Shown piece by piece: positions 43,666 through 52,270 of a stretch of DNA of 52,303 bases; position 1 is the stretch's first letter, and each line of letters begins with the position of its first letter. Below the pieces are notes generated by a model. It made no database searches. It was not told where the DNA came from and saw only the letters and a list, made by a program, of their open reading frames with translations. The stretch is from Acidobacteriota bacterium. Its GTDB lineage: Bacteria; Acidobacteriota; Terriglobia; Terriglobales; Acidobacteriaceae. The DNA is taken from NCBI GenBank assembly GCA_013285705.1, contig JABDHA010000022.1, positions 1-52,303 on the forward strand, given 5' to 3'. The position numbers and the translations under genes were made by a program.

Positions 43666-45189
43666 ATGTTCTGTTCGTTTCGCCTGTCGATAGCGGCCAT
43701 GGCAGCTTTTTCTGCAGCATCCGCCGTATTGCACGCTGGGATCGTCGAGACGCCCGGCTGCGCTGGTTCCACGCCAAAGGAGTGCGTCACGCTGGCGCTC
43801 GATGCCATGGGCGGCAGGCAAAAACTCGATGCGATTCACAGCGTCCAGCTCGACATCATCTCGCACACCGCTCTGATGGAGCAGTCCTACCGTCAGGCGC
43901 CCTTCATTACCTCTTATGAGCGTGACAAGACGACCATCGATTTTGCCGGTCAGCGCATCCGCACAGAGGCGCACGCCGTCTGGCCGGAATCCGATCCGCA
44001 TCAGGCCGAGTTCGACAACACTCTCATCGCAACGCCGGCAGGCGGTGTCTACCACAGCGCTCAAGGCGACTCGCCCTGCTCGCTCGCCGATCTCGACAGC
44101 ACCCGCGAGACACTCGCCCTCGGACCTTTGCGGGTCCTGGGCGCAGCGCTCGAAGCAGCCGATCTCCACTACGAAGCCGCAGAAGCACTGCGCTCTACCT
44201 CGCACACTGTGGTTGCTTTCACCTGGGACAAGATGCCGGTCCGCATCCTGCTCAACCGCTTCAATCATCTGCCCGACGCAGTCGATACCACCGCGCAGTT
44301 CCATGACTTCTGGTACTACTGGGGCGACGTCAAACAGCGCGTCTACTGGGACAACTGGAAATACACACAGGGCATTGTCTATCCATCGAACGAAATTACC
44401 GAGCGTAACGGAGCCATCTGGAGTTCCGCCCAGGCACTCGACCTTCAGTTCAATGTGCCGGTCGACGAAAAGAATTTTGCCGTCGATGCCAAGGCCGCCC
44501 AGCAGAGTGTCCAGCAAAAAGGTTGGGCGCGATCCTTCCATGGCGACAAGAGCACCGAGCTGGCGCAGGGAATCGACCTCTATACCGGCTCGTGGAACAC
44601 GACCATCGTTCAGCAGCAGGATGGCGTCGTCATTCTCGAAACCCCAATCTCCGGCACCTTTACACAAGGCCTCTTTGAAGAAGCGAAGAAGAAATATCCC
44701 GGCGCGAAGATCAAAGCCGTCCTCTCCACCTCGGATTCATGGCCGCACGCCGGCGGCATTCGCTTCGATGTGGCGCAAGGCGTGCCAGTCTACATCCTCG
44801 ATCTGAACCAGCCGCTGCTCGACCGCATGCTCGCCGCACCGCACTCGATCGATCCCGACGCATTACAGCCCTCCCCGAAAAAACCGGACTGGAAGATCGT
44901 TGCCGCTAGGGTAGACATCGGCACCGGCCCGAATCGCATGGAGCTATATCCCATTCGTGGCGCGTCGACCGAGCGGCAGTACATGGTCTATTTCCCCGAG
45001 CGCCGTCTGCTCTATGCCAGCGACACGCTCGTCATCAATCCGGACAAGACACTTTACGATCCCGAGCTGATGTACGAAGTGCGGCAGGCAGTCGAACGCG
45101 AGCACCTTGCCGTAGACACGGTGTATGCCATGCATCAGGGACCGGCACGCTGGAGCGATGTCGTGTTGCTCCTGAATAAAACGATCTAA
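43666..45189 (+). CDS. Exported protein with degenerate metallo-beta-lactamase-like domain
   Basis: This is a 507-residue protein with a signal peptide (LSIAAMAAFSAASAVLHAG). Residues ~310-500 have the run of strands and helices of an MBL-fold hydrolase: DGVVILETPISG, then AVLSTSDSWPHAGGIR, then PVYILD, then RQYMVYFPERRLLYASDTL. The zinc motif HxHxDH reads Ser356-x-Ser358-x-Pro360-His361, so three of four ligands are gone; catalysis as a zinc hydrolase looks unlikely. The first ~300 residues resemble an outer-membrane lipoprotein-like sandwich (QRIRTEAHAVWPES). Function unknown. A clear terminator follows. A long minus-strand frame over the same bases is a shadow. Confidence 0.7.
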   Translation: MFCSFRLSIAAMAAFSAASAVLHAGIVETPGCAGSTPKECVTLALDAMGGRQKLDAIHSVQLDIISHTALMEQSYRQAPFITSYERDKTTIDFAGQRIRTEAHAVWPESDPHQAEFDNTLIATPAGGVYHSAQGDSPCSLADLDSTRETLALGPLRVLGAALEAADLHYEAAEALRSTSHTVVAFTWDKMPVRILLNRFNHLPDAVDTTAQFHDFWYYWGDVKQRVYWDNWKYTQGIVYPSNEITERNGAIWSSAQALDLQFNVPVDEKNFAVDAKAAQQSVQQKGWARSFHGDKSTELAQGIDLYTGSWNTTIVQQQDGVVILETPISGTFTQGLFEEAKKKYPGAKIKAVLSTSDSWPHAGGIRFDVAQGVPVYILDLNQPLLDRMLAAPHSIDPDALQPSPKKPDWKIVAARVDIGTGPNRMELYPIRGASTERQYMVYFPERRLLYASDTLVINPDKTLYDPELMYEVRQAVEREHLAVDTVYAMHQGPARWSDVVLLLNKTI

Positions 45190-45250
45190 GTTAAGACGAC
45201 ATAAGTTTGCGTGGGGAAGAGCAACTCCGAAACCATGCTCTAAACCCGAA

Positions 45251-45297
45251 AGGCAGGCGAGCCTATCCCAACCCAGGCCGCCTGCCTATTTTTTTTG
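45251..45297 (+). terminator. Intrinsic terminator with T-run
   Basis: AGGCAGGCG (45251-45259) pairs with CGCCTGCCT (45279-45287) and is followed by ATTTTTTTTT. It ends the transcript of the MBL-like gene, and could also act for the symporter gene on the other strand. Confidence 0.85.
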
Positions 45298-45315
45298 GAG
45301 AGAGTGTGATGGAAT

Positions 45316-45353
45316 GGGTGCCCCATTCTTCGCGTAGCGAAGGGTGGGAAGCA
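45316..45353. repeat. Palindromic intergenic repeat, copy A
   Basis: A 38-base element starts GGGTGCCCCATTC and ends GGGTGGGAAGCA, with an inner hairpin CTTCGC-GTA-GCGAAG. A second copy in the same orientation lies at 46940-46977, so the two flank the symporter gene. Confidence 0.7.
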
Positions 45354-45387
45354 ATCCCGTTCGCACCAGGGCGACTCTGAAATCGCT

Positions 45388-46830
45388 CTATGCCTGATCG
45401 CCGAAGAAGATCGCCACCTGATCCTTGCGCGGCGGCTTGGTAAACGCACTCACGATCACCAGGCAAAGCACTGCCACAACCAGCGCCGGAAAGATCGCAT
45501 CTCTCTGCGCCAGCACCGCCGGCAGATGGTGACGAACAAAGCTCGTATCCCAGAAGACGGTAATGAAGGTGCCCGCGCCAATCGCACTCACAGCGCCCGC
45601 TGCATTCGCGCGCCGCGAATAAAACGCCGCCAGAATCACCGGCGTCAGCGCTGCCGAATAGATCGTGTAGGCATACAGCGTCTTCTTCAGCACCGACCCG
45701 GTATGCAGCGCCTGGTACAGCGCCCAGATTCCCAGCAGCACCACCATCAGCCGCGAAACAATCAGAATGCGCTTGTTCGAAGCGTCTGGCGCAATATAGC
45801 GCACAAAAATATCGTTCACCAGGTTGGTCGCAGGCGAGAAAAGAAAGTTGTTCGCCGTCGAAATGATCTTCGCGAAGATCGCTCCCATCAGCAGCGCGCC
45901 CAGCAGGCCGGGGAGGCTATGCAGTGCCGTAAACGCAAGAATCTCGCGCGGAAATGGCGTCGTGTGACTTTCCATCGCGCGCACATGCCCCAGCATCGCG
46001 AGCATCACAATCACCGTCTCCAGAATCACCGTGCCGATGATCCACCCCACCACTGCATGCCGCGCATCTTTCTCCGACTTTGCCGAGAAGAACTTCTGGT
46101 ACATCGCCTGGTTGCCGAGCATAAGCAGGCACGTCGGCAAAAATAATTCCAGCGCCTGAATCAGCGAGTAATCGCCGAGCACCGTAAAGTGCGACGGCGG
46201 CAGCGCCGCATGAAAGCCGCTCCATCCGCCAACCGAGTGCATCAGCACCGGAAGCGCAACCAGCATCGTGATCGTCGCCAGCAGCCCGATCACAACATCC
46301 ATATATGCCACCGACGACATCCCGGCAATAGCGGTAAACACAATCACAAACGCCGCGATGATGTACTTGCCCAGATCCGGCGAGATCGTAGCCGGAAAGA
46401 TAAGGCTGAGAATGTCCCCGCCGCCAATCAGCTGATAGCTGGTGATCGCCGTATAAGCAAAGAGCACGGCAATGACGCCAAGAACGCGCGCCACCTGGTT
46501 ATAACGTGCCTCCAGCAGATCGGGAATCGTGAACTGTGCCGACCGCCGCGCCCGCGGCGCAATAAAATAGATGAGCAGCAGCCCGGCCCATCCGCCGCCG
46601 CCCTGCCATAGCGCCACGAATCCATGGTTATAGGCATTCTCCGCGCCGCCCAGCAGCGAACCCGAGCCGATCCACGAGGAAAGCAGCGTAAACACCAGCA
46701 CGAACGCAGGCAGCGACCTCCCGGCAACCAGGTAATCGGCCTTGGTTTTTACTTTGCCCAGCCGCGTGAGCGAAACAACCAGAAGAGTCAGAACAATGGC
46801 GCCGACCACGGCGGCGTGCAAATGAATCAT
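45388..46830 (-). CDS. Sodium:solute symporter (SSS family)
   Basis: This 480-residue inner-membrane protein has about 13 hydrophobic helices. Family features include KTKADYLVAGRSLPAFVLVFTLLSSWIGSGSLLGGAENAY at the start of helix 2-3 and FTIPDLLEARYNQVARVLGV, the SSS signature region. It couples sodium entry to uptake of a solute such as a sugar, amino acid, carboxylate or vitamin. The substrate cannot be told, and no enzyme gene adjoins it. Two copies of one palindromic repeat flank it. Confidence 0.92.
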   Translation of the reverse strand: MIHLHAAVVGAIVLTLLVVSLTRLGKVKTKADYLVAGRSLPAFVLVFTLLSSWIGSGSLLGGAENAYNHGFVALWQGGGGWAGLLLIYFIAPRARRSAQFTIPDLLEARYNQVARVLGVIAVLFAYTAITSYQLIGGGDILSLIFPATISPDLGKYIIAAFVIVFTAIAGMSSVAYMDVVIGLLATITMLVALPVLMHSVGGWSGFHAALPPSHFTVLGDYSLIQALELFLPTCLLMLGNQAMYQKFFSAKSEKDARHAVVGWIIGTVILETVIVMLAMLGHVRAMESHTTPFPREILAFTALHSLPGLLGALLMGAIFAKIISTANNFLFSPATNLVNDIFVRYIAPDASNKRILIVSRLMVVLLGIWALYQALHTGSVLKKTLYAYTIYSAALTPVILAAFYSRRANAAGAVSAIGAGTFITVFWDTSFVRHHLPAVLAQRDAIFPALVVAVLCLVIVSAFTKPPRKDQVAIFFGDQA

Positions 46831-46939
46831 GAGTTTCCTTCGCTATTTGTAATGGTCAGTGTACGGGCAAAAAGCGGAACAGGGAACCGGAGTAGCGCGA
46901 AGAGATTTTTGCGGTGCGCACATCGGTCGGCACGAAAAT

Positions 46940-46977
46940 GGGCGCCCCATCCTTTGCACAGCAAAGGGTGGGAAGCA
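46940..46977. repeat. Palindromic intergenic repeat, copy B
   Basis: A 38-base element starts GGGCGCCCCATCC and ends GGGTGGGAAGCA, with an inner hairpin CCTTTGC-ACA-GCAAAGG. Compared with copy A, the stem bases that differ (CGC/GCG versus TGC/GCA) change together and keep pairing. Confidence 0.7.
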
Positions 46978-46983
46978 ACAATT

Positions 46984-47274
46984 TCAGACAGTCAATCGAT
47001 CCCGAACATGCGCGATATTCGCCCCGGCAACGCACACCACCTTATTACGCGACTGTCCGCCGCTGACAATCTCAATCGCCGAAGGTGGCACATCGAACAA
47101 CTCCGCAAAGAACCGAACCAGCGCCTCATTGGCCCTGCCCTCAACCGGAGGAGCAGCCAGCGCGATCTTCAATATCTCGTCTCCCAGAACGCCCGTAATC
47201 GCCGTTCGGCTGGCCCGCTGCTGCACCCGTACCTTAAAACTCACCCCAGCCGTCGTTTCGCGAAGAGGAATCAT
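46984..47274 (-). CDS. DUF167 family protein (YggU-like)
   Basis: This 96-residue protein matches DUF167: FKVRVQQRASRTAITGV, LKIALAAPPVEGRANEALVRFFA and the SGGQSRNKVV block. Function is unknown; the family is often encoded beside yggS, as here. Its start overlaps the end of yggS by 4 bases. Confidence 0.92.
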   Translation of the reverse strand: MIPLRETTAGVSFKVRVQQRASRTAITGVLGDEILKIALAAPPVEGRANEALVRFFAELFDVPPSAIEIVSGGQSRNKVVCVAGANIAHVRDRLTV

Positions 47275-48020
47275 GCCGGCTTCGGTCGCGAGCCAAAGAT
47301 CGCCGTCCCAATCCGCACCAGCGTCGATCCCTCTTCGATGGCGATCTCAAAATCTCCCGACATTCCCATCGACAGCTCGCCGAAATCGAGCCCCGGATAC
47401 CGCGCAGCGAATCTCTCACGCAGCTGACACAGCTCACGGAAGCAATTTCGAGCCGTTTCGGGGTTGTCATCGAGTGGCGCCACCGTCATCAGCCCCCGCA
47501 TTTGCAGGTGCCGCAAATCCGGCAACCGCTCCAGCAAGTCGGCCAATTCCGTTGACGCAGGCTCAAGACCGGTCTTCGCAGCCTCTTCACTGACTTTGAT
47601 TTCGAGCAACACAGGCAGCCGCCGTCCCAGCTTGTCGCCTGCCTCGTCCAATCGGAGCGCCAGTTTCAGAGAATCGACCGTGTCCACGCCCGTGAAAATC
47701 TCCGCCGCCCGGGCCGCTTTATTCGACTGCAGATGCCCAATCAGATGTACGTGCACCGCGGAATCGCCGTCCGCGCCGACGGCCACATGGACTCCTAACC
47801 CATTGAGTTCAAGTGACTTTTGCTGAAACTCCTGGACTCGATTCTCCCCAAAAAGCCGCACCCCTGCCGCCGCCGCATCGGCAATCGCCTGCGCCGGATG
47901 AGTCTTTGAAACGGCCATGAGTTTGACCTCGCCCTCAGGGCGTCCGGCGCGCTGGCAGGCAGCTAGAAGCTTCTTTTCAACGCGGCGAATATTTTCAGCG
48001 ATAGATGGTGGCTCAAACAT
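47271..48020 (-). CDS. YggS-family PLP homeostasis protein
   Basis: This 249-residue single-domain alanine-racemase-like protein binds PLP and takes part in vitamin B6 and amino-acid homeostasis without known catalysis. The PLP lysine is Lys39 in LMAVSKTHP, and GVRLFGENRVQEF and the C-terminal LSMGMSGDFEIAIEEGSTLVRIG blocks are intact. The ATG at 48020 fits the family start (MFEPPSIAENIRRVE); the frame is open to 48068. Confidence 0.93.
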   Translation of the reverse strand: MFEPPSIAENIRRVEKKLLAACQRAGRPEGEVKLMAVSKTHPAQAIADAAAAGVRLFGENRVQEFQQKSLELNGLGVHVAVGADGDSAVHVHLIGHLQSNKAARAAEIFTGVDTVDSLKLALRLDEAGDKLGRRLPVLLEIKVSEEAAKTGLEPASTELADLLERLPDLRHLQMRGLMTVAPLDDNPETARNCFRELCQLRERFAARYPGLDFGELSMGMSGDFEIAIEEGSTLVRIGTAIFGSRPKPA

Positions 48021-48125
48021 GCAACTCGATTGTACGTCGCCCTGAATTGGGGCAACGTAATCCCTCATTTGGTAATAATTCTTCCAAAATTCATAGGTCT
48101 AACAGGTATCAAAGAAGCAACTATA

Positions 48126-48154
48126 TTGCTTATCGATTGATAACTAATTACTAA
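48126..48154 (+). promoter_or_regulatory. Possible promoter of the second TonB-dependent receptor
   Basis: TTGCTT and TACTAA are spaced by 17 bases in an AT-rich patch about 170 bases upstream of the receptor's preferred start. The match is moderate. The rest of 48021-48322 shows nothing else recognisable. Confidence 0.3.
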
Positions 48155-48322
48155 TATTGACGATGACTCCACTTGAAAACCACGGTCCAAAATGGCCGCT
48201 GGATTGCATACAGGGTTTCTATTCACTGGAAGTACTGTTTCTACGCGATCTCGTACTCATTAAAGATGCCTTTCAGCAATGCTGATACCCCAGAGAAAGC
48301 AAGATCCAGTATTGGAGAGACA

Positions 48323-51300
48323 ATGATTGATAAAGTTTTTAAAATAAAGTCATTGGCAGTCTGCCTTGTCTTGCTGCTTGCCCTTTTTGCGTCACCAAAG
48401 GCAGCTCTTGCGCAGATCAGTTATGCCGCCGTTCATGGCGCAGTAACCGATTCGAGCGGAGCCGTCGTCCCCAATGCAACTGTGACTGCACTTAATACCA
48501 GTACGGGTATTAAGACAACAGTAACTACTGACGGTCATGGCTATTATATTCTGCCGCAGCTTCAGATCGGCGGCCCATACACGATCAGTATCGATGCCCC
48601 CGGCTTCGAGGGCTACTCTTCCAGCGGTCTCACGCTCCATCTCAATGACAACCGCGATGTGGACGCGCAACTCCAGATCGGCGCGGCAGCGCAAACGATT
48701 CAGGTGCAGGCAGCCGCTGTTCAGGTGGAAACCTCAGACACGCAGTTGAAACAGGTTGTGACCTCAAAGCAGATCGAAATGATGCCCCTGCTGGGCCGTG
48801 ACGCGTCAGGCTTGCAGAAACTCCAGCCCGGCAGCGTGGAATCCAGCGACCGCTTTGGCAATTTCTCTTCGAATGGCAGCCAGACCCAGAGCAACTCCTA
48901 TCTTCTGGATGGCGCTGATATCAATGACGGCGCGCTGCAAGATGAAGGCATCTCGGTCAACCCGGATGCGCTGGCCGAAGAAGCCATTGTCACCAGCACT
49001 CTCAATCCGGAATATGCACGCAACAGCGGTGCCATCGTCAATCAGACGCTCAAGTCCGGAACCAACACCTTCCACGGCAGCGGCTTCTGGTTCTATCGCG
49101 ATACCTTCCTGAACAACGGAAACTACTTCTCGCAAACGCGTCCGGATTTCCACCAGAACCTGTACGGCGCCACGATTGGCGGACCGGTCATCAAGAACAA
49201 GCTGTTCTTCTTCCTTGGTTATCAGGGTTTACGGAACCGTGTCGGCGCTACGACGAACGCGCCCGTCTTCAGTCCATCCCAAATAGCAGGCAATTTCAGC
49301 GGCGATAACAATCTTTTCAGCAACGGAACGAATAGTCAGGCTGGTCTTTCGACGAACCCAATTCCTTTCGCGATCAATGGCTGCGCTGCCGGTACCCCCT
49401 GGAATGCTTGCTTCTCGAACGGTAATGTACAGCTTGCCCAGTCCACTTATAACCCGACTGCGTTAACGCTGCTGCAGACATACGTTCCTGCCCCCAATGG
49501 GACGATCGGTACAACTTCCGTTTATAACTTCAATTCTCCTAACACCGCTGCGCAGGATCAGGGAATCATTCGTGCTGATTACCATCTGAGTGACAGAGAT
49601 TCGCTCTGGGGATCGAGTGTCTTCCAGTCAAGCCCATCTCAGAGCGCTCTCGGCTTCAACGGTTCTGACCTCCCCGGATTTGGCACCACGCAGGCAGAGC
49701 ATTTCAAGCTTTTTATGGCCTCGTGGACGCACACCTTCAACACCACCACACTGAATGAACTGCGCGCCGGCTACTTCCGCTTCAATTTTGCCAGTGTCGA
49801 GCCGGCACAGATTACGCAACCCAGCAGCATCGGGTTCAATATCGCACCACAAAGTCCGTCAGCTGGCATCCCGCTCGTCAATGTTACCGGCCTGAACGGC
49901 AACAACCCCAATAGCCCCAGCTTCCTTGGCTTCTCCAACAATGGACCTCAGCCACGGAAGGACACCAACCTTACGGGCGCTGACAACTTCACCAAGATCC
50001 TTGGGAATCACAGCCTCAAGTTTGGCGTCTCCATCGAGCAATTCGTCGTCAACAACCCCTACTTCTCTGACAATAATGGCAGCTATGGTTTCTCCGGGAA
50101 TGGCACCTATAGCTCAGGCGATCCCATCGTCGACTTCGTGCTCGGTATTCCCGACCAGTTCACGCAGACTTCCGGCAGCATCATCGATGCACGCGCTTAT
50201 GAGTACTATGCGTATGGCCAGGACAGCTGGAAGATCACCAACGACCTGACGATCAACTACGGCCTTTCTTGGGACGTCGAAACCCCCAACAGCAACCACC
50301 AATTCCAAGGATTGGGGATCACCTGCTGGACAGCGGGCAGCCAAACTTCCAATGTCTTCCCAGGCGGACCTCCGGGACTTACTTTCCCCACGGACCCTGG
50401 CTGCAATAAGGCTGGCGGCCCCACTACCAAGTGGGATCACTTTGGCCCTCGCCTTGGTTTTGCATGGTCGCCTAGTTCCGGGCCTTCCAAGCTCATCGGC
50501 AACGAAGGCGCGCATGACTTCGCCGTCCGCGGCGGCTTTGGCCTCTACTACAACCGCGACGCGGAAGAAGGCCAGCTTCAGAACCTCAGCGATCCGCCAT
50601 GGCTCAAAAATTCTCTCGGCGCCGCTGATTTCGGCGGCAGCCCTGGCTTTACCAATCCATTTGCCGATGTGGCTGGCAATGGCTCAGAAGCCAATCCCTT
50701 CCCCTATGTTCGCCCCGGCCCAGGCGATCAGTTGAACTGGCCAAACTATAGCGGATTAGATATAAGCACCTATCCTAAAAATTATGCGGTGCCTTATACC
50801 TATAACTTCAACCTCAACATCCAGCGCTCGCTTCCGTCCAACATGGTGCTTCAGGTTGGCTATGTCGGGTCAATCGGACGCAATCTGGTCCGTGCCTATG
50901 AGGGAGATACCATCACGCCAGCCGGCCATGCCGCCTGCCTGGCAGATCCGGTTTGCAGCGCTGATAAAGCTCGTCTGCACCTTGACTATCCGCAGTACTT
51001 TACCCAACCCGCGATCGTGCCGGGCAGTGTTTCTTCCAATGCGCCGAATGGAATTCCGTGGTATCTGAGCGTTGGCCAGCAGCACACAGATGGCTCGTCC
51101 AGCTATCACTCGCTGCAGACCAGCCTGAGCAAAGGACCGAGCCATGGCCTGTCTTTCACCTTGGCATATACCTATAGCCACGGTTTGGACAATTCATCCG
51201 GTCTGGAAAGCTCCGGTTTCAACGGATTGGGAACAAACATCTTCCCGGGTTTCCAATCCCTTGCTTATGGAGACTCGGATTTTGATGCCCGTCATCGCTT

Positions 51301-51886
51301 CGTGGCGTCCTATGACTACGAGATTCCCATTCTGCACAGCTGGAACAGCAATCGCTGGATGAAAGAAGCACTTGGCGGCTGGCATATTTCCGGCGTCACG
51401 GCTCTGCAAACCGGCTTCCCGGTTCCTATTTCTGAGCAGGGTCAATTCTCCTCGCTCTATTGCGATCAATACACCTACTACTCCTGCCCGGATACACCCA
51501 ATACGTCGAGCTTCAACATCAAGTCGCTGAATCCGCGTTCGAACCAGGACGCGTGGTTCGATTCTTCCGTGTTTTCGCCAGAGGCAACCGGTACCTTCGG
51601 CAATGTGAAGCGGAACTTCTTCCATGGACCAGGCTTTAACTACACGAACCTGGAACTTGCGAAGAATATCCCTCTGGGCGGCGAGGGTGAGCGCTATCTG
51701 CAGTTGCGCTTGGAAACCTTCAACGCTTTCAACCATGCGAACTTCTCCAATCCGGACGGTAATTTCTCCGACGGACCTGGCCAATTCGGTACCATCTCAT
51801 CGGTGGTGGGAACTAGTACAGCCGACGTGAACGGCGATCCTCAACCAGGACGCGCCGTGCAGCTGGCCGCGAAGTTTTACTTCTAA
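48323..51886 (+). CDS. TonB-dependent outer-membrane receptor with carboxypeptidase-regulatory-like domain
   Basis: The ATG at 48323 has GGAG at 48313-48316 and opens a clean signal peptide (LAVCLVLLLALFASPKAALAQ); the frame is open to 48173, but that part looks non-coding. The protein is 1187 residues. A carboxypeptidase-like domain follows (AAVHGAVTDSSGAVVPNATV, then DAPGFEGYSSSG), then a plug-like region (SNSYLLDGADINDGALQDEG, YARNSGAIVNQTLKSGTN), then a large barrel ending AAKFYF, the aromatic terminus read by the Bam complex. It probably imports oligosaccharides or other large nutrients. No glycosidase gene adjoins it, so its cargo cannot be guessed. Confidence 0.92.
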   Translation: MIDKVFKIKSLAVCLVLLLALFASPKAALAQISYAAVHGAVTDSSGAVVPNATVTALNTSTGIKTTVTTDGHGYYILPQLQIGGPYTISIDAPGFEGYSSSGLTLHLNDNRDVDAQLQIGAAAQTIQVQAAAVQVETSDTQLKQVVTSKQIEMMPLLGRDASGLQKLQPGSVESSDRFGNFSSNGSQTQSNSYLLDGADINDGALQDEGISVNPDALAEEAIVTSTLNPEYARNSGAIVNQTLKSGTNTFHGSGFWFYRDTFLNNGNYFSQTRPDFHQNLYGATIGGPVIKNKLFFFLGYQGLRNRVGATTNAPVFSPSQIAGNFSGDNNLFSNGTNSQAGLSTNPIPFAINGCAAGTPWNACFSNGNVQLAQSTYNPTALTLLQTYVPAPNGTIGTTSVYNFNSPNTAAQDQGIIRADYHLSDRDSLWGSSVFQSSPSQSALGFNGSDLPGFGTTQAEHFKLFMASWTHTFNTTTLNELRAGYFRFNFASVEPAQITQPSSIGFNIAPQSPSAGIPLVNVTGLNGNNPNSPSFLGFSNNGPQPRKDTNLTGADNFTKILGNHSLKFGVSIEQFVVNNPYFSDNNGSYGFSGNGTYSSGDPIVDFVLGIPDQFTQTSGSIIDARAYEYYAYGQDSWKITNDLTINYGLSWDVETPNSNHQFQGLGITCWTAGSQTSNVFPGGPPGLTFPTDPGCNKAGGPTTKWDHFGPRLGFAWSPSSGPSKLIGNEGAHDFAVRGGFGLYYNRDAEEGQLQNLSDPPWLKNSLGAADFGGSPGFTNPFADVAGNGSEANPFPYVRPGPGDQLNWPNYSGLDISTYPKNYAVPYTYNFNLNIQRSLPSNMVLQVGYVGSIGRNLVRAYEGDTITPAGHAACLADPVCSADKARLHLDYPQYFTQPAIVPGSVSSNAPNGIPWYLSVGQQHTDGSSSYHSLQTSLSKGPSHGLSFTLAYTYSHGLDNSSGLESSGFNGLGTNIFPGFQSLAYGDSDFDARHRFVASYDYEIPILHSWNSNRWMKEALGGWHISGVTALQTGFPVPISEQGQFSSLYCDQYTYYSCPDTPNTSSFNIKSLNPRSNQDAWFDSSVFSPEATGTFGNVKRNFFHGPGFNYTNLELAKNIPLGGEGERYLQLRLETFNAFNHANFSNPDGNFSDGPGQFGTISSVVGTSTADVNGDPQPGRAVQLAAKFYF

Positions 51887-51910
51887 CCATCTGGAAATTG
51901 ACCAAAACCT

Positions 51911-51940
51911 AAAAGGGCACCCGAAAATGGGTGCCCTTTT
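51911..51940 (+). terminator. Intrinsic terminator after the second TonB receptor
   Basis: AAAAGGGCACCC and GGGTGCCCTTTT form a 12-bp perfect stem with a 6-base loop, 24 bases after the stop, followed by ATTCTG. The stem ends in A and T runs, so it can act on both strands. Confidence 0.88.
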
Positions 51941-52243
51941 ATTCTGTCAAGACCCTGAATGCGTCCCGATTTCCTAACCAACTGATAAATATTAAGTTAT
52001 CGTGTCCGGCCAGGCGCAGAGACTTATGTCCAAAATTGCTAAACTGAAGAAAGAGACCGGTTCATGGCGCAAATCTTCCTCGAGCCGAAAAAATCCCATC
52101 TAACTATTTTAGATAGAGCAATTTAGCCGAAAGTAGATTGAAATCGGCCGCAAATTGCAGCTAAGTCACTTATTTATGAGGAATTTAGCGAAAAGGGCAT
52201 GGGTGGGGGGTAGCACCGTCTGCTACCCGTTCTGAATCCTGCC
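51941..52243. other. Intergenic stretch with no recognised gene
   Basis: About 300 AT-richer bases. Two similar short runs, AATTTAGCCGAAAG and AATTTAGCGAAAAG, occur at ~52120 and ~52182. A 7-bp hairpin, GGGTAGC/GCTACCC (52208-52228), follows the end of the minus-strand reductase-like gene and may be a weak terminator for it. Confidence 0.35.
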
Positions 52244-52270
52244 TTACCGCCCGTGCCCTTCCAGATACTT

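Noticed and set aside
43648-44667. Minus-strand open frame of 339 codons
   Set aside because: It lies opposite the exported MBL-like gene, which has a signal peptide and MBL-fold blocks. The minus product shows no domain and reflects codon bias in the opposite strand.
45316-46977. Repeat pair as ends of a composite mobile element around the symporter
   Set aside because: The copies are short, in direct orientation and carry compensatory changes; there is no transposase. They look like independent intergenic palindromic repeats.
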